Shown piece after piece: positions 34,496 through 44,297 of a DNA stretch of 64,000 nucleotides. Position 1 is the stretch's first letter. Each line of letters starts with the position of its first letter. This DNA comes from Sediminibacterium sp. C3 (GTDB taxonomy: Bacteria; Bacteroidota; Bacteroidia; Chitinophagales; Chitinophagaceae): contig NZ_KI669560.1 of assembly GCF_000508085.1 (NCBI RefSeq), forward strand, positions 1,198,464 through 1,262,463. Direction: 5' to 3'. The position numbers and the translations under genes are program-made. The notes beneath the pieces were generated by a model. It was given only the letters and a program-made list of their open reading frames with translations. It was not told the origin of the DNA and did not search any database.

Positions 34496-35920
34496 TTATT
34501 GAATCACCTGCTCCATTTTCATAGACCGAGAGCCCTTTACTAAAATATAGCTATCCTGTGGATTCAGCTGTTGTAGCCATTCACGGGCTTCCAAGGCATT
34601 GTCCTTGTATATGAAATTCGCATTGGTATATTGGGTGAACAAATCTTTTGTGTAGATAAAGTCTCCGCCAACCAGCACTACTTCCTTGAAACCCAGGGAG
34701 GCAATCAGTTCTACCAGGGCTTTGTGTTCCACAATGCTTTCTGCTCCCAGTTCCATCATGCCGCCTAATAATAAAATCTTGCGATTGGCGTGAATGCGGG
34801 CAAAGTTTTCAATGGCCACTTTCATACTACTTGGGTTGGCGTTATAGGCATCCAGAATAATATGATTGGTTCCCTGCTCAATCAACTGAGAACGGGAATT
34901 GGAAGGAGCGTAATCTTCAATGGCTTTGATCATCTTAGCTGTGGGTACGCCGAAGAATTTGCCGATGGTTAGTGCGCATAAAATATTGGGCAAATTGTAA
35001 TCGCCAACGAGTTGTGATTTTATTAGGATTGGATTATTTAGCGTTTTATTGTCTTGCGAAGCCTGTTTAATCCCTTGTTGCGGTGCTGTGGTTGAGGAAT
35101 CGGCGCCTGTGTCAACTGAGTCCAGCCCCGCCGTTACCGCCACCGTTAAAAAAGGTTCGGAAGCTTCAATCCTCCCTTGCACCAAACCCTTGTTGTGACC
35201 GTATTGTATAATATTGGCAATGCCAGCACTCATGGGCTGCAGGTAATCGTAGTCGGCGTATACAAAGGCAGTGCCGTTGTGATCCCGCAGAAACTGATAG
35301 AGTTCGCCCTTGCCTTTTCTTACGCCTTCAATCCCTCCAAACCCTTCTAAATGCGCTTTGCCGCAATTGGTAATAACGCCATGGGTAGGCAGGGTATAGG
35401 AACAATAGCTTTCAATTTCTTTCTGGTGATTGGCACCCATTTCAATCACGGCCATTTCCGCATCTTTGCGAATGCTTAGTATCGTAAGGGGTACACCAAT
35501 ATGGTTGTTTAAATTTCCCTGTGTGGTATAGGTTTTAAAATGAGAAGCCAGCACCGCATAAATCAATTCCTTGCTGGTGGTTTTACCGTTGCTGCCTGTA
35601 ATGGCAATAAAAGGAATATTCAACTGCTCGCGATGATGTTTCGCCAGTTGCTGTAAGGAAGTTAAAGCATCATCAACCAGGAGGAGCCGCTTCCCAATTC
35701 CCGGCTCGGACAATTCTGCGGCAATGCGTTCACTCTCTATGGGCATTTCATCAATGAGTGCATAAGCCGCCCCATTGGTCAATGCCTGTAGGGCAAATTT
35801 ATTTCCATTGAAATTGGGGCCCTTCAGAGCTACGAAAAAATCATCTTCTTTCAACTTCCGGGTATCAGTCTGAATAGAGGGATGTTTTAAATAAATCTTA
35901 TAAATTTCTTCTATGAACAT
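34496..35920 (-). CDS. murF: UDP-N-acetylmuramoyl-tripeptide--D-alanyl-D-alanine ligase
   Basis: MurF adds D-Ala-D-Ala to the UDP-MurNAc-tripeptide, the last cytoplasmic step of the peptidoglycan precursor. The 474-residue protein has the N-terminal uridine-binding domain (IQTDTRKLKEDDFFVALKG), the ATP loop ITGSNGKTTSK (about 107-117), EMGANHQKEIE, and the C-terminal domain with ILDAYNANPSSMK. About 30 residues near 265-295 (rich in Asp, Ser, Thr, Gln) look like a linker insertion absent from compact MurF proteins. In several Bacteroidota murF lies near gldJ and the por genes, as it does here. Confidence 0.95.
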   Translation of the reverse strand: MFIEEIYKIYLKHPSIQTDTRKLKEDDFFVALKGPNFNGNKFALQALTNGAAYALIDEMPIESERIAAELSEPGIGKRLLLVDDALTSLQQLAKHHREQLNIPFIAITGSNGKTTSKELIYAVLASHFKTYTTQGNLNNHIGVPLTILSIRKDAEMAVIEMGANHQKEIESYCSYTLPTHGVITNCGKAHLEGFGGIEGVRKGKGELYQFLRDHNGTAFVYADYDYLQPMSAGIANIIQYGHNKGLVQGRIEASEPFLTVAVTAGLDSVDTGADSSTTAPQQGIKQASQDNKTLNNPILIKSQLVGDYNLPNILCALTIGKFFGVPTAKMIKAIEDYAPSNSRSQLIEQGTNHIILDAYNANPSSMKVAIENFARIHANRKILLLGGMMELGAESIVEHKALVELIASLGFKEVVLVGGDFIYTKDLFTQYTNANFIYKDNALEAREWLQQLNPQDSYILVKGSRSMKMEQVIQ

Positions 35921-35961
35921 TAACTAATAATTGCACTTTTAAGTTATTATTTGACAAATTA

Positions 35962-36291
35962 TTAGGCGACAGAAAGCTTTTTATTGGATAGTTTAACTTT
36001 AAAATTAACTTTTGCATCTAATGCATTAAATACTTTTAAAACAGTATCAAATCTTGCATTTGTGAAGTTATTTTCTAGTTTGGATATCTGCGCTTTCTGA
36101 ACACCAACTAGTTTCCCTAATTGCTCTTGTGTTAGGTTGTGGTGAAGTCTAGCTTCTTTAATTGCATATCCCAGTAACTCAAGTTTTAATTCTTGTTCAA
36201 AATTATTTCTTGATTCCGTTCCAATTTTTCCAATATGCTTGTCAATCATTGTTTCCAATGAAACCGTTTTTATTTTTTTCTTGGTTTGCAT
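35962..36291 (-). CDS. higA: HigA-like XRE antitoxin
   Basis: The 109-residue protein has a helix-turn-helix at about 43-98 (ARLHHNLTQEQLGKLVGVQK; AQISKLENNFTNARFDTVLK). It lies 4 bp after the RelE/HigB-like toxin gene in the toxin-first order typical of HigBA. It would neutralise the toxin and repress the operon through the palindrome upstream of higB. It precedes murF by 41 bp on the same strand. Confidence 0.87.
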   Translation of the reverse strand: MQTKKKIKTVSLETMIDKHIGKIGTESRNNFEQELKLELLGYAIKEARLHHNLTQEQLGKLVGVQKAQISKLENNFTNARFDTVLKVFNALDAKVNFKVKLSNKKLSVA

Positions 36292-36295
36292 ATGT

Positions 36296-36634
36296 TTAGT
36301 TTTTTTCAGCGAAATATTTATTTCTAATTCTTTCTGCTTTTTCTAAATCTTTTGTTGGTGTTTTTCCTGTTTTCTTTTTAAGTCCGTGGGTAGCTAAAAC
36401 CAATGTTTGCTTCCCATCTATATTATCCCAAAATGCGAAAATTCTATAGTAAGTTCTATTATATAAAGTCCTAAATTCCCAAATATTGTCATTAAGTTTT
36501 TTAAATAAAGTTGAATCAGTCAAGTATTGTGATTTTCTAATGTTAGAATAGATTTTTTCTCTTGATTTCCAATCTAGCCCCTCCATAAAATCGACCGCAT
36601 CAGGAAGAAATTCAACCTTAAATCGTTCAACCAT
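36296..36634 (-). CDS. higB: HigB-like RelE-family toxin
   Basis: The 112-residue protein matches the phage-derived Gp49/HigB group: VEFLPDAVDFMEGL, NIWEFRTLYNRTYYRIFAFW and LVLATHGLKKKTGKTP. These enzymes cut mRNA on the ribosome. The basic C-terminus and the WEFR and KTxKTP segments are the usual catalytic and binding regions. It is the first gene of the pair with higA and has its own -7 element and operator-like palindrome. Confidence 0.9.
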   Translation of the reverse strand: MVERFKVEFLPDAVDFMEGLDWKSREKIYSNIRKSQYLTDSTLFKKLNDNIWEFRTLYNRTYYRIFAFWDNIDGKQTLVLATHGLKKKTGKTPTKDLEKAERIRNKYFAEKN

Positions 36635-36648
36635 CTAATAATTTTAGT

Positions 36649-36676
36649 CAAATATAGGGTTTCCTTATAAAGAAAC
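36649..36676 (-). promoter_or_regulatory. higBA promoter and operator-like palindrome
   Basis: On the minus strand TATATTTG (36649-36656) matches TAnnTTTG exactly and is identical to the -7 box of the second PIN/RHH operon. Two bases upstream lies an 18-bp near-palindrome, 36659-36676, with GTTTC and GAAAC arms around TTATAA (only one base pair mismatched). HigA-type repressors bind such sites. Confidence 0.55.
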
Positions 36677-36703
36677 TATTAAAAAATTAGTTGATTGGTA
36701 TAA

Positions 36704-36741
36704 ATTGCGATCGCCCCGAAAAAATTCGGGGCGATCGCAAT
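36704..36741. terminator. 17-bp perfect hairpin containing two GCGATCGC octamers
   Basis: ATTGCGATCGCCCCGAA at 36704-36720 pairs perfectly with its inverse at 36725-36741 around an AAAA loop. A T7 run follows on the plus strand about 9 bases later; on the minus strand it lies 37 bp after the porV stop. It most likely ends porV transcription, but the palindromic GCGATCGC in both arms also makes it resemble a repeated extragenic element. Confidence 0.65.
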
Positions 36742-36777
36742 ATTTACTTTTTTTGTATTCGTTGTGTCGTAAAACCT

Positions 36778-37944
36778 TTAGAACTCGTCGTTACTCAGGT
36801 TAAAGACCAATCCCAAACGCAAAGTGTTGGATAATGGATTACGTGTTACACCAGAACCAGAAGGTACTAAGTAAGACACGTTGATCTCCATGAACTTGGC
36901 GTTGAAACCTGCGCCAGCTGTGAAGTAGCGGCGATTGCCTCTGGTTTTGTCTTCGTAGAAATAACCTGCACGCAGTTTGAACTGGTTGTTGTAATTGTAT
37001 TCCATACCTGCAGAAATCTGGAAGCTCTTGCTAAGGCTGCTGCCATCAGAGAAAGATTTCATCCAGGAACTAACCACAGAAGTATTTCTGTAATTGGCCA
37101 AAGCGGCAGAGTCGGTTGCAAAAATACCTGTAGTAGTAGGAGCCATCGGCACCAATAATTTATTTACATCCAGGGCAAAGCTAATGCTATTGCCTTCACT
37201 CATTACTTTGGTATAAGACATACCCAGACCTAAATTGGCGGGTAAAAAGTCTTTGTTACGAGCATCGTTGGTATAGCCTACTTTGGTACCCAAGTTAGAA
37301 AGGACTAGGCCAAAATTTAAACCCTGACCATCTACGTCGCGGCCGTTGTAAAACAGGGAAACATCCCCAGCCAATGCGTTACCCGCTTTGTACACCACAC
37401 CAGTACCAACATCACCTACCACCAAGCGAGAATTGATATAACGTAATGCCACAGCCAGGCTTAGCTTGTCGTTCAATACACGGGTATAGCCTCCGTCTAT
37501 GGAGAACTCGGTAGGGCGAACCGTATTTAACACGTTACCAGAGAAGTCGGTTAACTGAATATTACCCAGGCTAAAAAAGCGCATGGATCCGGAAATCACT
37601 GAATAGTCGTCAATCTTTTTATAAGCAGCCGCACTGGCTAAATATACATCGTTTAATCCCAGGTCGCGTAACCAGGGGGTATAGTTCAATGCCACGGCAG
37701 AGCGCTTTTCTGCAAAAGCTGTCTTTGCTAAGTTCCAGAAAGGAGCGTTGGCATCGGGATTGGTAGCAATGGCTGCATCTCCCATACCACCCGCACGTGC
37801 ATCTGGAGAAATGCGTAAAAACGGAACGGCCGTAGAAACAATATTAATGGAATCTGCTTGCGCTATTGTAACTGTAGGCAAAGCAGCAGCAAGGCCCAAA
37901 CACAATAACGCTGATACGCATAGTTTTTTTGATGCATTTTTCAT
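36778..37944 (-). CDS. porV: PorV (LptO), type IX secretion outer membrane protein
   Basis: The protein has 388 residues from the ATG at 37944, with a signal peptide (LCLGLAAALPTVTIAQ) and an FadL-like beta-barrel. The motif VPFLRISPDARAGGMGDAAI and the next NPDANAPFWNLAK are typical of PorV. It carries T9SS cargo from the translocon to the PorU sortase at the outer membrane. The C-terminus (NTLRLGLVFNLSNDEF) is an outer-membrane strand. It is on the same strand as the SLBB exporter and porU but separated from them by a strong terminator, so it is probably transcribed by itself. Confidence 0.93.
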   Translation of the reverse strand: MKNASKKLCVSALLCLGLAAALPTVTIAQADSINIVSTAVPFLRISPDARAGGMGDAAIATNPDANAPFWNLAKTAFAEKRSAVALNYTPWLRDLGLNDVYLASAAAYKKIDDYSVISGSMRFFSLGNIQLTDFSGNVLNTVRPTEFSIDGGYTRVLNDKLSLAVALRYINSRLVVGDVGTGVVYKAGNALAGDVSLFYNGRDVDGQGLNFGLVLSNLGTKVGYTNDARNKDFLPANLGLGMSYTKVMSEGNSISFALDVNKLLVPMAPTTTGIFATDSAALANYRNTSVVSSWMKSFSDGSSLSKSFQISAGMEYNYNNQFKLRAGYFYEDKTRGNRRYFTAGAGFNAKFMEINVSYLVPSGSGVTRNPLSNTLRLGLVFNLSNDEF

Positions 37945-38103
37945 AATCAAATAATTGAATATCTGTCATTGCACAACAAGGCACAAAAACAATGATTAAA
38001 ACGAAAACGAAATTTTAGCGTAGAAATTATGCCATTCGGTTTATTTAGTGGCGCAGTGGGGAACTGCTATACAATGATACGAATAAACTGCAAATTGTTG
38101 TAT

Positions 38104-38143
38104 AAAAAAAGCGCAATAAATGCGATTGACATTTATTGCGCTT
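38104..38143 (-). terminator. Intrinsic terminator after the SLBB exporter gene
   Basis: A 14-bp perfect stem (AAGCGCAATAAATG and its inverse, 38109-38143) with a 7-nt loop is followed on the minus strand by seven T residues. It lies 30 bp after the exporter stop codon and separates that gene from porV. Confidence 0.85.
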
Positions 38144-38173
38144 GAAACTACCAACTGGTTGGTAGGATTCTAC

Positions 38174-40606
38174 TTATTTAGTTGCATTGATAATACCAAT
38201 AATCAAGGCACCCATACCCACGAAGCTGCTGGTTAAGCCCATGATTTCAGCTGTTGTCAAAGGTTTCTTGTTCTTACGAACCGGCACATATAATTCCGCA
38301 CCTGCTGTTAGCTTAGGATAGGTTTTGAAGAACACATAGTTGTGAACGGTTTTAATTTTACCGTTCGGGTACAGCACATAAGTGCCTTTTTTATTCGCAT
38401 TCTCAGAGAACCCCCCTGATTCGCTGATTAATCTGCGAGCAGATAAGCCTCGGTAATACGGTACTTTTTTCTGAATGTTCACGCCACCAAATGCTTGTAC
38501 AGAAGTAGGTGTTTTAGGAATGGTAATTAAGTCACCTTCTTCCAAATAAATATCATCATCAGAACCTGGATTCTCAATAGCATTACGCAGGTTAACAGCT
38601 AACAATACTTTTTCTTTGGTTAAAGCACTATCCAGGAATTTCTTGGTTAGTGTATCGGTGCTCAATTGCTTAGATAAAGACTTTTTAATTTCCAATACTT
38701 CTCCTTTTAAGGCTTCCTGATAGGTATTGCGCAGGAAGAAAGCAGAGCCCAAAGATCCAGATTCTAAAATCCCACCCGCTCGTTTGAACAAATCACTCAC
38801 GCGGTCTTTTTTGGTATTCAGTAAGTAAGTTCCCGGGAATAGAACTTCTCCTGTAATTGTTACAGAACCCGCAGCCTGGTTACGTGGCAGGTTCTTTACG
38901 TTAACCACATCGAAGGGTTCTAACTCAATCGCACCCTGATTGGTTGTTAATTTTAGACTATCAGAAAGATTAAACCGGAAAATGGTATTGTACGCTGCTG
39001 TGTCAGATAGAGTTTGGTCTTTGCGGAGTCTGCGCAGTACTTCTACTTCTTTTAAAGATGCACGATCTTTTAAGCCCCCACCTAATAGAATCAAATCTTC
39101 TAAGCGCATGCCTTCAGCATAACCAAAAGTGCCGGGATTATTTAATTCACCAGTAATGGTAACTGTTCTCAACTCTCTTAATTCTATTTTGCTGTATACA
39201 TGCAAAGAGTCATCGTTTCGTAAAGATAAAGCCTGGTCAGCAGGTGAATCCAGATTCACCGCAGTAACCGTAGTGTCTTTGGTTTCATTGGTTCTGAACA
39301 ACAAAGCCCTTCCCTTATAAGCATTTTCTTTTAGCTGAGCCGCTTTGATTAAAGCACCTAAAGTAGGGTAGGATGAAACAGCATAACTATTCGGGTAATA
39401 AATGGCACCAGCTGCAATTACACGGTTCTCAAAGCGTTTGGGTACAGCACCTACAACCACTGAATCCGAACTCTTGATAGAAAATTTATTTAATTGATTG
39501 TATTCAACATTCAGGATGGATTTTCCTAAATCGCCAAAACGCTGAATGGTAATTTTATTTCTGTTGGCAGAGTCGGCAAAACCAGCTGCGTATTTTTCAA
39601 TGACGGTAGCCAGGGTTTCATTGGGTTCTGATTCATAAATAGCGGGTCTTTTCACCGCACCGTTTACAAACAAACGAACCGCGTAAGGATGGACCTTAAT
39701 GATATCGTCGTCTTTTAATAAAAGGTTCTTGGTCAAGTCTCCGTTCAATAAGAAATCATACAAATCGAAGGTGACCAATTTTTTACCGTTACGAATCAGA
39801 TCGATTTTTCTGAAAGAACCGTTGGCAGCAGGACCACCCGATGCATATAAGGCATTGGCCAGGGTAGCTAATGAAGAGAGTTCATAAGTTCCGGGTTGTT
39901 TTACTTCTCCTATTAAAGTAACACGTATACTTCTGATTTGCCCCAGGCTTACCTGTAAGAAAGTATTGCCTGTTTTTAAACCCGGATAGGTCTTGGCCAT
40001 TACGTTTCTCAATTTGGTTTTGGCTTCTTCAATGGTTAAACCAGCTAATACCACCGGGCCTATATTCGGGATACGAATCTGCCCTTCTGTATTAATTTTG
40101 TATTTGGAAGTCTTTTCAGAGAAACCATAAATATCTATTGATAATTCATCATCTACTCCCAATACATAGTTGCTGGGCGTTGCGGTACGCATATTGGGTT
40201 CAAAAGTCAGGTTGGCATTGGAGAAAAATTCGGATCCAAAAATCTGTAACCCATCTTTTGATAAAGCGTTGAACTCGTTTTTAGTGTTTACCGGTTTTCT
40301 GGATTCGTAATTCGCTCCTGTTGTTTTTTGTGTTCCTGTAGCCACTGTTCCCATGCTACCCATTCTCGCTTTGATCTGTGCAATCTGGGTAGCTGATAAA
40401 CCTCTTTCCTTGGCTTTTGCTTCCAGTTCGGCTTCAGATAGTCCGCTCAACTGAGCTTGTTGTAAATAGGCCTGAAACTGTGCGTCTGATAAGGCATTGA
40501 TATCAATGCTGGAAACCTGTGGAATAGTAGGTAACTGTGCAAAAACCAAGGGTGTTGTGGAAACGAACAATCCCATCAACAAAGCTTTCATCCAAATTTT
40601 CTTCAT
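38174..40606 (-). CDS. Wza-type polysaccharide export protein with multiple SLBB domains
   Basis: The 810-residue protein has a signal peptide (LLMGLFVSTTPLVFAQ), a helical region, a Poly_export domain (about 145-225, YVLGVDDELSIDIYGFSE, NTEGQIRIPNIGPVVLAGLT) and a series of SLBB modules recognisable by repeated V-x-G-x-V-x-x-PG elements (IGEVKQPGTYEL, ITGELNNPGTFGY, ITGEVLFPGTYLL). It ends in a hydrophobic segment (SSFVGMGALIIGIINATK). Such proteins form the outer-membrane exit for capsular or O-antigen-like polysaccharide. The lack of a lipobox Cys differs from E. coli Wza. It lies between porU and porV, so it may serve the surface polysaccharide used to anchor T9SS cargo; this is inference. 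Confidence 0.88.
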   Translation of the reverse strand: MKKIWMKALLMGLFVSTTPLVFAQLPTIPQVSSIDINALSDAQFQAYLQQAQLSGLSEAELEAKAKERGLSATQIAQIKARMGSMGTVATGTQKTTGANYESRKPVNTKNEFNALSKDGLQIFGSEFFSNANLTFEPNMRTATPSNYVLGVDDELSIDIYGFSEKTSKYKINTEGQIRIPNIGPVVLAGLTIEEAKTKLRNVMAKTYPGLKTGNTFLQVSLGQIRSIRVTLIGEVKQPGTYELSSLATLANALYASGGPAANGSFRKIDLIRNGKKLVTFDLYDFLLNGDLTKNLLLKDDDIIKVHPYAVRLFVNGAVKRPAIYESEPNETLATVIEKYAAGFADSANRNKITIQRFGDLGKSILNVEYNQLNKFSIKSSDSVVVGAVPKRFENRVIAAGAIYYPNSYAVSSYPTLGALIKAAQLKENAYKGRALLFRTNETKDTTVTAVNLDSPADQALSLRNDDSLHVYSKIELRELRTVTITGELNNPGTFGYAEGMRLEDLILLGGGLKDRASLKEVEVLRRLRKDQTLSDTAAYNTIFRFNLSDSLKLTTNQGAIELEPFDVVNVKNLPRNQAAGSVTITGEVLFPGTYLLNTKKDRVSDLFKRAGGILESGSLGSAFFLRNTYQEALKGEVLEIKKSLSKQLSTDTLTKKFLDSALTKEKVLLAVNLRNAIENPGSDDDIYLEEGDLITIPKTPTSVQAFGGVNIQKKVPYYRGLSARRLISESGGFSENANKKGTYVLYPNGKIKTVHNYVFFKTYPKLTAGAELYVPVRKNKKPLTTAEIMGLTSSFVGMGALIIGIINATK

Positions 40607-40684
40607 GTGAACTATTTTATACTAACTATTTACTTGTTTTATAGCGGGGGATTGGGGGCGAAGATAGCCCGAAAACCCTAATAC

Positions 40685-43600
40685 TCAAAGAATCATGATT
40701 TGTCCTGCAGTACTTTGGGTGCTCATACTTGGATTGCCAGTAACTGCAACGGAAAGTTTGTAATAGTAGATCCCTGGCAGGCATTTTCGCCCTTGTTGGG
40801 TGGTGCCGTCCCAGGCAATTTCGATATTGCGGGTGCCTTGGGTGTTTAGCGTCCTGCGAATTTGGGTAACGGAGGCACCCGCCGCATCCACTATGTCTAT
40901 CCGCACTTGTAAATCGGTATTGGGTTGGTTGTGTTCAAAAGCAAAGACCGTTTTTCCGCCCATTGCTTTGAAAGGATTGGGAAAATTCCTGACCTGCGCT
41001 ATTTTCAATTGCTCTTTATTTACCACCGTAAATTCTAAACTTGCCATGTTGCTATTGTTGACCAGGTCCCAGGCTTTGAGTTGCAGCTGGTGTTTACCCG
41101 GGGGGAGTTGGGCTAACTGGTAACGCAGGGTTCCGCGCTGGTATTCGTTCAGCTCGTTGCTGAAAAAGGAATTCAGTAAAAAACTGTTGCGCTGGTCACC
41201 ATTGAGTACTAAAACCAAATCATGCCCAATGCCATTTCCTGTGGCATTGATGCCAGATGTGTCAAAAAGTTTGGCTATTAAAACAGGGTTCTCATGGGTG
41301 ATGCCCCCGTTTTTAAACGCTTCATCGTTTAGGTATAATTTGATTTCAGGTCCCGTTGTATCACGGGTATTATTCTCCGTATTTCCCGCAATTCTCATGG
41401 GCAATGCACCCGCAGCTGGTTGCGTATTGGTACTGTCTGAACGCTGTGCAAAAAACTTGATATTGGCTTTGTTGGGGCCAAAGCTGATATCTCTTGGGAT
41501 TTTTAATTCAACCCTAAATTGTCCATTTTGAACACTTGCTTTTCCGTTAAATAAAATGGTTTTCTCTGTTGAATAACTGGTACGAGGGCTTTCCGAAGTG
41601 TTGCCTAAGGTAAAAACTTGCTGAGGTTGGTCATAAAATTGCACAGACACAATACCGTTATAATCATTTGCCATACTGCCATTGGGCTGATTAACTTGTC
41701 CGCTGATTTCATAGGTTTTCAAGGCAATTAAACTATCTGAGAACGGGATGATATTACCCGTATTTTTTTCTTTTATCTGGTTAACCTGAATGGGTAGTTC
41801 AGGTAAAGCCAGTTGCAGGGCAGGGTCTCCCAATAGAGCAAACTTTCTGCTGTTCAAAGGGTCACCGCTGGTTTGTGTATTGCTCTGGTTACTGAGATTC
41901 TTGGCAACTCTTACCGCCTCACCTAATGAACGATACAAGTATCGATTATTTCCTGTACCGCTATTATTCATGGGCTCTAAAGCCGCTTTGATAAAATTCT
42001 GGTTCATGATGCGATTGCTGTAAGCAAATACCAATCGAGTTGTCGTCAATAATGCAATCGCACCATTGTTGCTGCCATACAATAATGGTCTGGCAATAGA
42101 AGGTTTACCCGGTTGATCAAAGGGATCAAAATCGCAACTGGCGGTAATGAACAGCGGCAATTTATCAGGATTGTTGAAACGATTGATTTCATTGGCACTA
42201 ATCACCGCTTCTTCGGATAAGCGCAGGTGATTGCCATGCCCAGAGTAGTTTACGATTAATGCCCCAGATAACACCTGGTTTACAATAGCATCACTCACTG
42301 CAGGATATCTGGCGCCACCGGCACCGCTTATCAAAGGATAAGCATCCAGATAAATTTTATTGGCGGTTAATGCAGGATTAGCTGAAAGTGCAGTAGCAGC
42401 AATGCTTTCGGCATCATTAAGGTGCAGGTTCTGGTCTTTGTCATCTGCAATAAAAACCAATTGACTGCGCCAGGCATTATCTGTATTACTAGTGGAAGAA
42501 TTGTTATTTCTATTGGGTTGATGATAACGAATCAGTTTGTTGATGTATTGATTGGCTTCGGTCAAATTACTGACAGGAATGCGACCTACTGCAATGGACA
42601 AAGGAGCATCGTTCAATTGATTCACATCGTCGCCGTTGTTGAGCATGGCATAAAAATCATCTGATGTATAAGAAAGCAATGGTGATAAGCTATTGCTGCT
42701 TTGAAAAGTGGGAATCAGATTGCGCTCATTGTATTGGCTATTCTGTAAAATATTTTTTGGATCGTACGTGCCCGCACCGAATAAGACAACGTATTGTAAG
42801 GTTTTCCCATTGGCTGTTGATGACGGTACTGAATTGTCGTAAAATAATTTCAGGGTATTTCTGATGGCGGCAGGGTCGGGTATGCCAGCAGCAAATTCAT
42901 TATAACATTGCGTAGTGGTAATAACCAAATCCTTGTATCCGTATTGGCTTTGGTGAAAATTGGCCAGGCGATTGGCGGCCAAAAGTAAAGAGGGATGGAC
43001 AATGATGATGCCTTTGTAGTCATTGTTTGTTCCTTTTGCCAGATCAAGAAGGTTTTGATTAGGTACATTGGGATTGTTGGGAATAATCGGCGTTAAAGCT
43101 TGCGCAGGGTTAAAACACGCAAATTCTTTCCGTATTTCTACGATGGTTTTTACCGTGATTTCACTGCCGGAATTTGCGGAAACTACGATGGAAGGATTGA
43201 GCAGATCACTGATATCCCAGACACGGGTGTCTGTGGGAAATACGCTTGGGTTGCCGTTGTTTAGCGGTGCAGAAATCCGCAATTCTGCTGCTGAATCACG
43301 GGATAGATTACCCGTGTTTTCGCGGGTAATGGTAAAGTAAAAACCCTGGGTATTATTTGGGGGGATTAACTGTTTTTGACCCTGAATGCTAAAACGGTTG
43401 AGCCACCCTTCTGCGCCACTAATGCCATTGTATTGAAATTGAACAGAAAGGTTACTAACACTTCCTAAGTTGGAGTGCAAAATGGAAGTTTGTGTTTTAA
43501 CTTCTCGGGCGTAGTCATCCAATAAGCCACCTGAAACGCCTGATAAAGAAATGTTTTGAGCCGGAATTCCATTTAGTGAGACTCCGAATTCAGCGGATGC

Positions 43601-44278
43601 CCCCAGACTTCTGGAAGTGAGATGGGTGAAGAGTTTTAATGGTTCAGCTGAAACTGCATTGGTCCAAGGGATGGAAAAAGTTCTGGTGGTCTGATTCGCA
43701 TTAAAATTTTCTCCTACCCATTCCTTGCCACTGCCCAATAAATTACTTTTTGGATTTTCGTAGGCATAACGATCGGTGTAGGTTCTAACAATTTTACCAA
43801 TTGGCAGCGGAGAGGCGGGGTCAGTTTGTATTCTTTTAGGCAAACTCCCATTAATAGGATTGGAGTTGATGGTTATAAAATACCAGGCAGTATCGCTATA
43901 CAAATTTTTCTCAAAACGGAAAGTTTGTGTTACCGAATCATAATACCATGCATGAGGGCCTGGAGCATAAAATAAAGCATAATTGGAACCCGTTTCAATG
44001 GGAATTTCTGTTAAACTTATAAGTGAAGCTGAATCTATTTTCTCAGGTAAGTTTCCTCCCTTTTTTCCAAAAATCCGGAGGCTATTGGTGGGGAAGGGGT
44101 TGGCGTTTAAACCCAAAGCAGATAATTGCGAAGCTTCAATTTTATAAATGCCGGATTGGGTTAGACCTATCCTAATCCATTGACCGGCAGATAAAAAAGA
44201 AGTATTTAAAAAATTTTGTTGAGAGTTAATTTCAAGACAAATAAAGGAAAAGCCTAAAAATAGAATTACTTTTTTCAT
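40685..44278 (-). CDS. porU: PorU, type IX secretion C-terminal signal peptidase/sortase
   Basis: The 1197-residue protein has a signal peptide and a gingipain-like C25 peptidase domain with catalytic His681 in NYSGHGNHLRL and Cys715 in FITASCDFDPF. An immunoglobulin-like region follows, then a C-terminal domain that begins NFPNPF and ends in a short strand like T9SS cargo signals. PorU removes the C-terminal signal of secreted proteins and attaches them to a surface lipopolysaccharide. The gene lies 78 bp upstream of the SLBB exporter on the same strand and only 19 bp downstream of a HicA-like gene. Confidence 0.95.
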   Translation of the reverse strand: MKKVILFLGFSFICLEINSQQNFLNTSFLSAGQWIRIGLTQSGIYKIEASQLSALGLNANPFPTNSLRIFGKKGGNLPEKIDSASLISLTEIPIETGSNYALFYAPGPHAWYYDSVTQTFRFEKNLYSDTAWYFITINSNPINGSLPKRIQTDPASPLPIGKIVRTYTDRYAYENPKSNLLGSGKEWVGENFNANQTTRTFSIPWTNAVSAEPLKLFTHLTSRSLGASAEFGVSLNGIPAQNISLSGVSGGLLDDYAREVKTQTSILHSNLGSVSNLSVQFQYNGISGAEGWLNRFSIQGQKQLIPPNNTQGFYFTITRENTGNLSRDSAAELRISAPLNNGNPSVFPTDTRVWDISDLLNPSIVVSANSGSEITVKTIVEIRKEFACFNPAQALTPIIPNNPNVPNQNLLDLAKGTNNDYKGIIIVHPSLLLAANRLANFHQSQYGYKDLVITTTQCYNEFAAGIPDPAAIRNTLKLFYDNSVPSSTANGKTLQYVVLFGAGTYDPKNILQNSQYNERNLIPTFQSSNSLSPLLSYTSDDFYAMLNNGDDVNQLNDAPLSIAVGRIPVSNLTEANQYINKLIRYHQPNRNNNSSTSNTDNAWRSQLVFIADDKDQNLHLNDAESIAATALSANPALTANKIYLDAYPLISGAGGARYPAVSDAIVNQVLSGALIVNYSGHGNHLRLSEEAVISANEINRFNNPDKLPLFITASCDFDPFDQPGKPSIARPLLYGSNNGAIALLTTTRLVFAYSNRIMNQNFIKAALEPMNNSGTGNNRYLYRSLGEAVRVAKNLSNQSNTQTSGDPLNSRKFALLGDPALQLALPELPIQVNQIKEKNTGNIIPFSDSLIALKTYEISGQVNQPNGSMANDYNGIVSVQFYDQPQQVFTLGNTSESPRTSYSTEKTILFNGKASVQNGQFRVELKIPRDISFGPNKANIKFFAQRSDSTNTQPAAGALPMRIAGNTENNTRDTTGPEIKLYLNDEAFKNGGITHENPVLIAKLFDTSGINATGNGIGHDLVLVLNGDQRNSFLLNSFFSNELNEYQRGTLRYQLAQLPPGKHQLQLKAWDLVNNSNMASLEFTVVNKEQLKIAQVRNFPNPFKAMGGKTVFAFEHNQPNTDLQVRIDIVDAAGASVTQIRRTLNTQGTRNIEIAWDGTTQQGRKCLPGIYYYKLSVAVTGNPSMSTQSTAGQIMIL

Positions 44279-44297
44279 GCAATAATGCGAATTCCGT

